In this document: in pieces, positions 11,421-22,455 of the stretch
Position numbering within the stretch: the first letter of the stretch is position 1
Layout of the letters: each line of letters begins with the position of its first letter
Assembly: GCA_009823395.1 (NCBI GenBank)
Contig: CM020509.1
Location: 20,454,501-20,518,500, forward strand
Length of the DNA stretch: 64,000 nt
Direction: 5' to 3'
Source: Thamnaconus septentrionalis
Lineage: Eukaryota > Chordata > Actinopteri > Tetraodontiformes > Monacanthidae
Position numbers and translations under genes: made by a program
The notes under the pieces: model-generated
What the model was told of the DNA's origin: nothing
Databases searched by the model: none
Seen by the model: the letters and a program-made list of their open reading frames with translations, nothing else

Positions 11421-12547
11421 GAAACATTTTGTGACGATTTCTTGAATGAACTACTCGTAGCGCGGGTCTCAATTCGGCGACACCGTTTATTGAGCAATAC
11501 TGCACTTGAACGCAGTAGGGTCCACCGTGACTCACGGTGCTAACGACAATGACCAAAACATGGCAAAAAGAAGTGAAAGGAACACTCTACTAAGAACGCA
11601 CTGAGACAATCACACACACACACTCGCACAACATACACTAAAACTCCCCAACACAACGCCCCCCCATAATCATTTGAGGCTCTAGGGGAGCATCCAGCTT
11701 TTCTCCAGCCGCAGACTAATTAAAAATGTGTTCCACTGTTTATTAATGTTTGTGTTGCTGCTAGTAGGTTAAGTTGTACTTCCCCTCTTAAGAAGATGAA
11801 AGAGAACGGTGTGTGTACTGTGCGCAGGATAGATTTATTTGGATAGATGTGTGCGACTGTCTCTGTCTTTGCATGAGTTCGGGACAAAGCCAATGTGTTT
11901 TGACAACAACAGAAATAAAGTATTCTATCAGAAATTAAACTTCTGGTCTGACGATGTACGGCGCGATCAGGAGCTTCAGTGTCACGTCGGCAAGCAAAGG
12001 TGACGATGCTTTACTTTCACACGCTACTCGCAATTTAAGAGGAAAAAATGCATTATGGGATGACGTTTAAAAGTTTCAAAATGTTTCCCATCAGTCAGTC
12101 AGTGAACTCACCACAAGCGCATCCATCACGGTCCCACTCTTGGAAAACCGGCCCTCCTGTGATGGCCACCTCTCTCTCTCCAGGGACCACCAAGGACTGC
12201 ATAAATACAACAGAGATGTTTGGTAAAAAAGAAGATAAAGTTCACATTCGTCTTTCTTTCTTGAGGTTTTTCTTATTGAAGATGTTAAAGGTCATCTTCT
12301 TTTGAGACAGAGAGGTCCCACAGCAAGATAGAAACCACTTGATTCCCGAAGGTCCCAGATAGACCACTCAGTACTTCATGTGAGGCTCGGTCGAGGAACA
12401 AGGGACCAGAGAGAAAAAACAACAAAACTATTTTAGTTAGTCAGTTAGCATGTTTGTTCCCTCTGATGCTGATGATGATCGACACATTTAATATCACACG
12501 AAAATCATTGTGACGCCTCCGAGCTGTTCCCTCCTCCATGATGTCCT
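11421..12547. other. Intergenic, nothing recognised
   Basis: A short frame (12048-12305) has no resemblance to a family I know. A CA run lies at 11610-11623. No splice-flanked exon was seen. Confidence 0.4.
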
Positions 12548-12700
12548 GATGGATTCGCAACCTGCTGTGAGCTAACAATGCTAACTGTGAACAAGCAGAC
12601 TTGTTTGTAGCCTCCTGCTGGACCTTCCACTTCCACCTCGTTTGAAGGAGGCTTCAAAAACGAGTTGAAGGTCTCAGAGGGCAGAGATGAAACCTAGCTG
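12548..12700 (+). repeat. Dispersed direct repeat, copy 2
   Basis: Partner of 8855-9010: ctgctgtgagctaacaatg, ctgctggaccttccacttcc, cgtttgaaggaggct. A GT microsatellite (12783-12800) follows. Confidence 0.6.
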
Positions 12701-12955
12701 AAGATAACAAAACATACACATACACAGTGACAACAAAATCCACAAAAGTCATTTTGGGAGAACACCAAAAAAATAGAAGAAGTGTGTGTGTGTGTGTGAG
12801 CAGGAAAATGACTCAGTGGACAGATGGACGGATGCTCAGCTCAGTGTTTGAACGTAGCAAAAGAAAAAAAAACAACAACCAACGAAACAAAAAAAAACGG
12901 AGGAGCTGCAGATCTGTTGGGAACAAAGTCCTGCTTCCGGGGGACTTGCGGGGGG

Positions 12956-12962
<7 letters not shown>

Positions 12963-12997
<35 letters not shown>

Positions 12998-13076
12998 ACA
13001 TTTGGGCGGCGGTCTTGTACCCCCTACTTTTGTGCCATCTGTCTTCTTGATATACGAGTGTACCAACAATCCCTTA

Positions 13077-13130
<54 letters not shown>
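12963..13130 (+). repeat. AC and CT/AC microsatellites
   Basis: An AC repeat at 12963-12995, then CT dinucleotides (13077-13100) passing into AC (13101-13129). Confidence 0.9.
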
Positions 13131-13131
<1 letters not shown>

Positions 13132-13444
13132 GGCCCATTTAAACCACTTTAAAATGGACTTTATGTCTGTTTAAAACAGTTGTTCAGGAGTTTCAGTTGC
13201 TGTAAAATTAGCTCTTTTTTTTATTATTTATTTACGTATTTATTATTAAATTTAACTGAAGAAACCTATATTTTATTCAGCCGTTAGGAGGAATAAAATC
13301 CACTTGATGCTTCGACGGCGTTTACACGCTGAATCTGAGCCAGAGGAACACAAAGAAAACTCTGGCGCTCCTGTGTGCTCCAGGAATTACGACCGCGGTC
13401 GTGATCGGAAGGCAGTCAAGGCGTGTCAGTATATTTATATATAT

Positions 13445-13577
13445 TTCATTGTGTTATATAGTTTACAGTAACCGCCACCTGAGTGTGATTTGTAGCTGTT
13501 TTAGTGGGTGACCTGACCGAGTAAGTGCAGGTTTAAAGTGCAAGTCAACTTGTAACTGATCAATGTTTTGCGTTCTT

Positions 13578-13608
<31 letters not shown>

Positions 13609-13853
13609 AAAAATGTTGATTTTATTTTTGATAAAAATCAAGTGTGTGTATGATATTTTTCTGTATACACATCACTTCACCAGAGAGAGTCGCTCTGACG
13701 CCAGAAACACTTTGACGGACGATACTGCGCCTGGTTTTGGCTGGCGGTGTTGCCGTCTGTCAAATTCCGCGCGGACGTGAGCGCAAACGCTTTCTGGATC
13801 TGGCGCTGTTTCCAATGAGGCATATTTGCATAGAAGGGGGTGTCATTTTACAT
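13445..13853 (+). mobile_element. Repeat blocks A and B without the LINE body
   Basis: Block A (13445-13570), an AAAT repeat (13581-13610), about 100 bases of other sequence, and block B (13709-13853). Blocks A and B flank the SGNH-RT LINE remnant at 9804-11420 in the opposite orientation. This copy keeps the two ends but has none of the reverse transcriptase. Confidence 0.6.
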
Positions 13854-14052
13854 TCAAATGTGTCTGGCACAGCCCTGCTGCTATTTTCCACCTCTTTCCA
13901 CATTTGCGTCCGCTCTGTGGACAGGATGCACTGTTTTTGGTGCTATTTACACAGATTTTCTGGCGCAAAAGCCGAGCAATCGCTTTGTGGATCTGGCTCT
14001 ATTTTGTATTGATTGTGATGTTGGGGATGGTGAGGTTTCTTTTTTTCATTTG

Positions 14053-14640
14053 TTATGAACAAAAACAGAGGTTCTTCTTCTTCTGCTGCTGCTGCTGCTT
14101 CTCCACGATCTTGTAGTTTGGTTTCCACGATAACTGAGCCGCAACAATCTGTGGACAAAAGGAGGAAATGAAGGAAAGAAGGAAGAAAGGAGGAAGGAGT
14201 GAAGGAAGGAAGGAAGACAATAGGAAGAAGGAAGTGCACATTTTGAAGGTTTTCCATGATGATGACGAAGCTGAAATCAATAAACTCAGCAGCAAGCACC
14301 ATTTTTTTTCCCCCCTCCACTTGTTCCTTTCGGCTACAATGCAAAAAAAAAAAAAAAAAATCGATGGTTCCAAAATATTTACAGGAGCTTGACACAATGC
14401 CAAGACAACAACATCATCACAGCGAGCAAAACTTGTATAGATGCCCATAGTGCACAACACACACACACACACACACACACAGAGCTTAGCATCATTCAGT
14501 GAAGCTGAACTGTGTGTAGCGCCATAGCTGCAGCAGCATCAGAGGAGAGCCAGGTCACATGACCTGAAACACGCTGGAAGAATCTACCAGTACCAGTCAT
14601 TCTTTTCATTCCTTCATTAATTTGTCCTCTTGTACTTTGG
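14053..14640. other. Simple-repeat-rich intergenic DNA
   Basis: A TTC/TGC run (14070-14098), a GGAA-rich segment (14163-14235), an A18 run (14342-14360) and a CA repeat (14458-14482). No gene seen. Confidence 0.6.
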
Positions 14641-14995
14641 GGTGCGTAGAGCCAACCATCGCAACCAGGTCATCCGGGTCTGTTGCGGGCTAGGTGCGGA
14701 GGTGCGTCAAGGTCACATGGCATGCACTGAGGTCCTGGCCTTATTACATCCAGCCAGCGGGTGCGGGGGGTGCCAGTCCAGGATGTAGGGCGTTCCTCAG
14801 GCAGGCGAAGTACGTGGCCATACCAGCGCACTCATCGCATTGCTGCAAGGCGAGATGCTGGGAGCTGTTGGGTTTGTTCTCTTAAGGCCAGGTTTGTGAC
14901 GTGCTTGCTCCACATGATGCCTTCAGTCCTCCTGAGGACTCTGGAGTCGAAGCCATTGAGCCTGGTGGCCAGTGTGGACCCTGACACCTCCGGAG
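14640..14995 (-). pseudogene. Non-LTR retrotransposon ORF2 C-terminal fragment
   Basis: On the minus strand it reads RVLRRTEGIMWSKHVTNLAL, then RRARWYGHV-LRLPEE (with a stop near the start) and RTRWLDVI. This tail-domain pattern is typical of LINE ORF2 C termini. The upstream RT is absent. The clade cannot be fixed from this piece. Confidence 0.6.
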
Positions 14996-15049
14996 AAACC
15001 ATTCAGGAAGAAATACACACTCTTCACAGGCCTTTTCTTATTCTTCTTG

Positions 15050-15130
15050 AGAAGAAGAAGAAGACTTTATTGTCATTGTACATTGCACAATGAAATTACG
15101 GTTAGCACTCCTCGACCACACCATATTTCG
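15050..15130 (-). mobile_element. LINE 3' tail (L2 type)
   Basis: On the minus strand: aatttcattgtgcaatgtac, then aatgacaataaag and CTT repeats. The same ending closes the L2 element at 3771-3800. Only the 3' UTR end is present; the LINE body is missing. Confidence 0.65.
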
Positions 15131-15913
15131 ACAAATAAAACTCATCAGCCAGCTATTAAAACCAGAGAACAGTAGTAGTGTTTGTATAAAAAACATTTAT
15201 GAATAGATAAATAAAAGCACCAGACAGTGTATAGAGGTAAGTGCAGCAGCAGTACCATGGGACTGCATGGAGCTGCTAGCTGAGAGCAGCTGCTTGCAGT
15301 CGCCCACAGTCGCCCTTAAGGTCAAACGACATCCTTGTCAAAACACAAAAAGATCTCGCTCGCTCACTCACTCTCACCTCCGCTAACAGGAGGGGGAAGC
15401 AGGAGGTGTGCCAGCAAGGACTGGAACTTTCCAACATCTGCTGAGATCTTCAGGTCTTCTGCTTGTTTGCACAGGAGTTCTCTGTCAGCCAGCAGTTTGT
15501 CTCTCCGCACAGCTCAAGAATTTTTTGTTTTTGGGGGGTATTTTTTTTCCGGACTTTGAGTTCCAGGTAGTTAATTTCAACAATTTCAGCACAAGAGGAC
15601 AGTGTTTGTTTTTTGTGATGTTCTGGGAAGTAACTCGTTAAATTAATGCCACTATTTGTCCGACGAGCGCTGCCATTATGCTACCACCAGGAGGCAGCAC
15701 TCCCAACCATCCAGATTGAGATTTTTGTTTGGATGTCTTGCACTGAGTGTAAAAACATCACTTCTGAATTGGTTCTTCTCCTGAACACGATATAAAATAG
15801 ATTGTACGTTGATATATTATAATTCATATCAAGCTCATTAATGACTTCATATGTTACTTTGATCATTCTCAAAAGTTTAGCTAAAATGTGTTGCATTTCT
15901 CATATTATTTCAG

Positions 15914-16890
15914 GTAAAAAGGTGGACCTTTACCGAAAGGATGACCCAGACTGGGTGCCAACTGTTGGACTGACAGGCCAGCAAGGAGGTTCTCCTCAGT
16001 CAACCAGAGAAACAAGGAACTCACACTACAAGCGTCGTATGAATCGTACCCAGCAGAGACAGAAGGCTGAAGCTGAAGCTGCTGCTGCTGCTGCTGCTAC
16101 TGCTGATGATGATGAGACTAATGATGACCCCTCAACAAGTTATGATGTCAGCAATCATTTTTGCTGCACAGGGACTCAAACTGAATTGACTGGTGATGTC
16201 ATTGAGGCTATGACCGCTGAACTTCAAAGTCTCAGAACTGAAAACATTAAGTTGAGCTCTGATGTTGCACGTTTGTCCACTTCATATGACCAAAGTGCTT
16301 TTGTTGACAAGGAAAACAGTTGAAAAGGTTTTATTTTTCACTGGCCTACCTACTTACCAGATACTGTTGCTACTCTTCACATTCCTTAGTCCCCACCTGC
16401 CTGTGAAGAAGTCACTTGACAAATTCAAGCAGTTGATGTTGAAGTGATGCGCCTTAGGCTTAATGTTTCCACAACCTTCCTGTCATATGCATTCAACGTG
16501 TCAATAGCTACCGCTTCAAGAGTAGTCAGTGATGTCATTGATGTCATGTTTATTCGCATGAAGCCACTTATCATGTGGCCAGAAAGAGAACAGTTGCAAA
16601 AAACCATGTCAACGCAATTCAGGAAACATTTTGGGGAAAAATGTGTTGTTATTATCGACTGTTTTGCAAGCACCATAACACAATTAAATTCATGATTGGT
16701 ATTACACCCCAGGGCACAGTTTCCTACATTTCAAGTGCATGGGGAGGAAGAGTTAGTGACAAATACATAACGGAAAACTGTGGCTTTTTGGAAAAAAATA
16801 CTTCCTGGTGATCTAGTCCTTGCTGACCGGGGTTTTAATATTCAGGCCACTTTAGCTTGTAGAATGGTAAAAATTCCAGCTCATGTGGAA
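15914..16890 (+). pseudogene. ISL2EU/IS4EU-type (DDE_Tnp_4) transposase, decayed
   Basis: The first piece (15914-16323) begins after a good splice acceptor (ttatttcag) and reads KKVDLYRKDDPDWVPTVGL, the region that follows a THAP domain in this family, then an alanine-rich linker and a coiled-coil-like segment ending in a stop. Frame-shifted pieces follow: LRLNVSTTFLSYAFNVS (HTH_Tnp_4-like), [65 protein letters not shown] and LADRGFNIQA with the second catalytic Asp. About 20 residues after IIDCF are deleted, and a second deletion follows VKIPAHVEK. The THAP exon was not found. Inactive. Confidence 0.75.
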
Positions 16891-17823
16891 AAAGTTGGCT
16901 CTTGTTGACTTAGAAAACACAAGGAAAATTGAAACGTCATTCATGTTGGCTCTTGAAATATACTATTTTGACTTGATTTCTTGATTTGCAAAACACACAT
17001 AGATAAGATTGGACTTGTTTGTTGTGCTCTGGTGAACCTTTGTCCATCAGTAGTTGACTGACTAAAGTGTATTTTTATATGAAAAGTATCCAATAATGTC
17101 AATAATGTCCATTTCAAAATTGTGTCTATACAAGCCTAAAGTGTCTTAGCCTAAAATTATCAATACATGATTGTTCATTTACTGTCATTAAGTCATTGTT
17201 TTTGGAAGATAACACACAGCATATCACTATCATCAGAGCAAATATTTATTTAAGGAAAAAATAAGAAACAGGAATGCAGCAACATGCGAGCATGTCTCTC
17301 CAAGGCCAGCCGTGCATGTGCAGTGGGCTCCAAGTACACGACCAGACTACTCTGCGATTATCCAGGGTTCCGGGGGTTTTTCTCTGATTGATTGAGAATG
17401 GAGTACCTGAATAAAAGACTAGAAAACAAAACAAAAGAATCTAAGAAAAACAAAATAGTTTGTTCCCATTTCACTTAATTTTTATATAAAGCTTCAGCCT
17501 CCTCTTTTTCCCATCTAACAGTGTGTGGATGCGTGTGTGGGGTGTCAGATTGTAGGCTACATTTGCTTACACAAGGATGTTTAAGTGTGTGACAAGTAGT
17601 GTAAAAGCATTTTGTTCAGCTTTTCTGCGCATGGGTGATAAAATAAACAAAATTAAAACACTATGAAACGAACTCAGATGGTGTAGCCTACAGTGCGGAT
17701 AGCAAACTGGGGGTCTTTGATATGCAAAAAGATTGACAGTCCCTTGGCTATACTTTGAATATCGCAACCTAACCATGCAGTTAAGGTTAGGTTGATAACT
17801 GACATAATGAATTAACGTTAACG
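16891..17823. other. Interior of the ISL2EU-type element, no coding sequence recognised
   Basis: AT-rich sequence between the transposase and the oppositely oriented second gene. No further exon of either gene was recognised, so most of the second gene is deleted or unreadable. Confidence 0.4.
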
Positions 17824-18818
17824 TTACTTACTTTTGCCTTCACAACACAATGATCGTTGATGACCTGGTACTGCGTCTCCCTCACCCATCCACACACCAT
17901 CTGGTTGGAGGCCTCCAAACCTTTGTAAGATTTTAGGTCTTCCGCTGTGTATCGGTGAGAAAACTAAGACCTCCAGGAGGAGGGAGCCAACTCGTACGGA
18001 TCTGCACCACCAATAAACTGTAGCTTCTCGAAATATCGGGCTTTCTCTTGTGATCCAAGTCCTTCCCGATATTCCTTTGCATCTTGAATGCGTTTTGATG
18101 AGCTTTTGGGCCAATTCCAATTCCTCCCTTAACTCCTCAATCTCAACCCTCGCCCTTAACCCTCAATCTTTGGCCCTCAATCTTGGCCCTCAAAAATAAG
18201 TGCAAGGGCTATCTTGTGACTTAGAAATGGGACACCCCTTAGGTGCAGTTACGTCTTCAGACTGTGGGGGGCGGCCTTACGACAAAGCTACGTCCAGTCT
18301 ATCAAGAAGACAACGACGACGAAGGAGAAGAAGAAGAAGATGACGACAAAAAAGAAGAAGTCCTCCGTCGCTACACAACGAGGTATACAAGTAACGTGAA
18401 GCCAGGACCTCCAGTCCGGCTGACAAACATCGTAAAGTAAAAAAATAAATAAATGTTACGCCACAACGATGTCAATAATCCATAAAAAAAGTCTTAAACT
18501 AAGACAATAAAATGGCTTCGTAATATTTATCTTACTTATCCTACTTATCTTTATTAACTAAGAAAATACTTCCATTTGTAGCTCACTTTTTTCATCGCCA
18601 TTTTTCGAAGATGTCTTGGCGAAAATACACAATGCCTTCTGGGTAGCCCTTACTCCCAAGCGTGGTGCCGGAGAATCTCAATATTAATATTGAGGGCGAT
18701 ACAGCCCTTAAATTTGTCCCTCAACTTGACGTTCTGAGAATCGGGACAGCACTTGCACATTTTTGAGATTGAGGGTTAAGGGAGGAATTGGAATTCACCC
18801 TTTGTGTCGTTTTGACAT
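17824..18818 (-). pseudogene. ISL2EU accessory (YqaJ-associated) gene, first exon, split by a MITE
   Basis: The start codon is at 18816-18818. The frame reads MSKRHKG, is broken by the 18113-18795 MITE, and resumes at 18110 as PKSSSKRIQDAKEYREGLG, then SQEKARYFEKLQFIGGADPY, one stop, and DLKSYKGLEASNQMVCGWVR ending near a donor at 17830 (AAAAGTAAGT). This is the N-terminal region of the second protein of ISL2EU elements, whose later exons carry a YqaJ-type nuclease; those are not seen here. Recognition of the family is from memory. The gene is dead: MITE, internal stop and missing 3' exons. Confidence 0.6.
18113..18795. mobile_element. MITE of about 683 bp inside a transposon gene
   Basis: Perfect 21-base terminal inverted repeats: aattccaattcctccctta (from 18113) and its complement ending at 18795. 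Subterminal sequence is also inverted (ccctcaatctcaa against ttgagattgaggg). The interior has a gac/gaa-rich stretch (18306-18365) but no transposase. No clear target-site duplication is visible. Confidence 0.75.
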
Positions 18819-19570
18819 GGCTATACGCACTTAAACTGTTTTAAAAAAACACACAAGTCGCCACTGCGACAGTACAGTTTTTTACGCTGAGTATCTCCAA
18901 TATGGCGGCGCAGCAAGGGTACCGCCCAAGTCGTGACGTCGGTGAAAACCCTCTATAGTCTCTTGCTGCTGTACAAGTTAAAGGTAAAGTTTGTTTTTTC
19001 CAACTTTGCCAGTTTTTCACTTTCTCACACAATATTCTTCAGTATCAACCATGTTTAGTTTAAAATGATCTCGATTATGTTTCAGCCTGACTTGAATTTC
19101 GCTCAACTTCAAACTGGGGCAAAATCACCGGAAGTCCAGAGCCAGACTGTTCTGATAAAAAAAAAAAGAAAAAAAAGAAAATTAAAGCACAAGCGCAGGA
19201 GCGCCGCCTCCGGCCGCTCGAGGCATCAGTGGCGGGAGGAGATGCGGCGCTTGATAGAGTCGTTGAGCGGCTGGAAGCTCCGGCAGCGGCGTGACGGAGA
19301 GGAGGGAGGAAGAAGGAGGAAGATCCGTCCGCTGCTGACGGGAAAAAAAAAAAAAAGGGGGGTACGAGCGAGAAGCGGCAACATGGAGGAGGACGAAGAC
19401 AGATAACGGCGTAATCGGCTTCTCTGAAGTTTGATTTATCGTTCAAAGGAAGGCGGCAGAGAGGGGGCGAAAAATAGGGCGCGTCCCACTTCTGTTCTGC
19501 TGAACAATGGGAACTGGCCGCCTCCACTCGAGTTACTCACTTCAAACTTTAAGAGGTGACGAGTTGGGTT
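18819..19570. other. GC-rich upstream region, no supported gene
   Basis: Contains the 5' flank of the ISL2EU accessory gene (18819-19000) and a GC-rich, CpG-containing block (19185-19300). A short Lys/Arg-rich frame (19065-19406) has no family resemblance. Confidence 0.35.
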
Positions 19571-19574
19571 AGTC

Positions 19575-19577
<3 letters not shown>

Positions 19578-19650
<73 letters not shown>
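19578..19650 (+). repeat. GT microsatellite, about 36 units
   Basis: Uninterrupted tgtgtg for 73 bases; the longest pure GT run in the window. Confidence 0.95.
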
Positions 19651-19652
<2 letters not shown>

Positions 19653-22455
19653 CTACATACTTTTATTTTTTTGAAGTGTGTTCACTGCACAGCATTGTAT
19701 CAGTTCCCTGGGGGGAAAAAGATTATTTTTGGAGGGTGTTCTCATTATAACCACGACTATTTGTTTAGATTTTCAGTTATTCTACTTTAAAATGTAAAGA
19801 ACTTCTGTGGGGAATTTTTATTCTTTTTTTCAAGTAAATGTTAATGAAATATTGCAAAAATAATAACTTGGTCCAGCCAATTAAAAGCTTAGAATAAAAC
19901 CCAAGTATTCCTCTTTTTTTTTTTTTTTTAAAGGAAAAATGCAGTCGTAGATTAAGAGGAAATTTTACCAAAGTAGAACAGAAAAAATGTATCATCCTAA
20001 TTCATTGCTTCTAAATTATTTTCTGTTAAGCACCCCCAGGAAGAAGAAAATATTTTGTGTGTGTCCCCCACTCCCAGCTGCAACTATAAATAGTAACATT
20101 TGTCTATAAAAAGTACACCTCTAGTCTGCATAACATTGGTCCCTTATTAACATTAAAGAAAAGAAAAAGAAAGAAATATTGATCAACTTACAACAAATAA
20201 CTGTATTAACATTGTTTGTTAATCTGTTACAGAAAATATTTAAAGTGCATCAATTTGCCTGAAATCAAAAAATACATTCAATCCTTATTTAAACTACAAA
20301 CATTTTTGACCGACTAATTAAACTATTGAAAGCATAAAAATAAAATGAGTCTAGCAAAAATAATTTGGCAGTTGTTGGTTACACTGATGCGACAACCAGA
20401 CTCTTGACAGTGAGCAAGTGATGAGGGCTTACGTTGGATGAGCTTCTTCCAAGGTGGTCCTGGGAGTTTGTACTGTACCGTTCGGGTCCGGTAGTCTTTC
20501 TTCGTAACCAGTTGTAATTTTGGTTATCCAACGAATTACACGGCTACGAGGAAGGAAAATCTGCTTGGCTGGTCTAAAAAAAAAAAATCACAAAAATCAC
20601 AATCTCGGGGTTGAGGATTAGCCAGTTGAGACTGGGCAAAAGTTAAAATGAAAAATAATGGTCACTGGACGAGGCTGAGCTGTTTCTGCTACTGTCTTAA
20701 ATCGGCCTTTTGCCAGGAATTAGAAAAATTAAGTTGACAAAAATAGAATAAAGAAAATGACGAAGACAAAAACACTAGACAAGACGACACTAAGAAAAGA
20801 CTAGACAACACTCAGGAAAACTAGAACTAACTCTTCTGAGACAAAGGAACTGAATTCACAGGTATAAACTTGGAGAAGAGGGTGGTCTTTTGAACTCCAA
20901 GAACCAATGAAAAGGTTGTTCCGACACTGTGATCCTTCGTATGGTGGATACCTTGCGAAAGTTAGGAAACAGTTGAGGAAGACACAGCGTTCAAAGCACA
21001 TTAAACCTTCAACATATATTTTATATCTAAATATCTATCAACCTATCTAAACATGCATACAGAAGTAGGAGGAAGTTTATTTATATTTAAAAGACAACTG
21101 AAATATTTAATAGGTTTCGCATTCAGGCACTTATATGGGCACGTATACAAATATATTTATATATATGAGTAGATATATGTATCTGTCGTCAGTATTTAAA
21201 AGGTGTATGTAGGGATTGAGGTAACAGTCGCCTGAGTGTAACGTGGAAAACTGGTGATGGTAATGAGAGGGATTATGGCAAAGCATGTAACATTGATATG
21301 AGGAAACCGACGTGCAAAGTTTATTCAACTTTTAATCGATTACTTAGGAAACACTTTCGTAACCCCCCCCCCCTTAGGGGACACTCTTGCTCCACCTGAA
21401 GCTTGAAAGCCTCCAGGCTTCCTTTAGGAGGAAATCCTAAATCTTTTAATTTTGAGGTTAGAAGAGTGATTCAAAGTCCATTAATACTTTATTTTTGACG
21501 GTGGTCACAGATCTGTGACTTCCAGATACCTCTATAAAAGGGAAAATAGAGTGTTTAACATTGTCTGATATTGAGATGTTCAGGAACATCTGTGTTGAGG
21601 ATGGCCTGCAGAGAGATAACGGTCGTAAAACTAGCGCTGGCCGCTGGTGGTAACAGTCCCTGCCTGGAACCAGGTCGTCTGAGAAAGCTTCGGGGTGGAC
21701 TCCCAGCTGCGATTTGTGGGTGAAAGTGCACTTCCTAGAGCGGGCGTTTTACGGCTTTAAGATTTTAAGTAGAGATAGTCGCAGAGAAAGCAGCATCACA
21801 GCCAATCAGGTACCACCTCTAGTTCCTCCAAAGGTGGTTCACCGGAAGGCCGTGCTGCAATAAATTCCAAGGCACTACTACCAGCAATAAAGTAGTAGTG
21901 CCTTCATTTATTTGACTTCATGCTGTCTGCTGCCAACGTTTTAGACAAAGTAAACACAGTCCGCGTTTATTCGGTAGGAGACGTCTTTGTCTTTCTCGTC
22001 TCCTACCATAGTCACAGTGAAGCCAAGCGCTACATACGTGACAGGGTTGGAATTGCCTGATTTGTTTTTTGTGTGCAGTGGTTTTCCTTTTGTCGTTTTT
22101 TTTTACTCGTGTGCTGTGTTTCATTATTCTCTTTTAGTGTGTGTTATGTGCAGAGATCACCTGTATTGAGTGCAGGTGCGGACGCCACACAGGGAATAAA
22201 AGGATAGACGGAAGGGAACGGAAACGAGACAGAACGGAACGGAAGTTGCCGGACCGACAGGTGGCTACCCCGTGGGAAGGGAGTCGTCGTTGGACTGCCG
22301 CTGGTCAGGCCCAGGACAGCGCTCAGGGAGGGGGCACATATCCGGTGGAGGGCATCCGGGGGATCCAGGTCGGGACGGCTGCCCAATAGTCGCGGACGGG
22401 CTCGGGAGATAGTCAACGTCCGGACAAGTGGCACCATGGTGCAGTCCAACTGGGG
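19651..22455. other. Long intergenic stretch, nothing recognised
   Basis: AT-rich, with poly-A/T runs (19913-19929, 20577-20588) and a C run (21363-21373). Short frames near 22141-22389 are Arg/Gly-rich and match no family. No exon with splice sites was found. Confidence 0.35.

Noticed and set aside
9528..14012. Similar small frames beginning MAGGVAVCQI at 9914 (minus) and 13737 (plus)
   Set aside because: They look like a conserved protein but lie in repeat block B. Differences between copies mostly change the residue and the frames diverge after about 40 codons, so nothing suggests selection on the protein.
19065..19406. 113-codon Lys/Arg-rich frame
   Set aside because: Composition-driven (A and G runs), no known family, no splice or promoter support.
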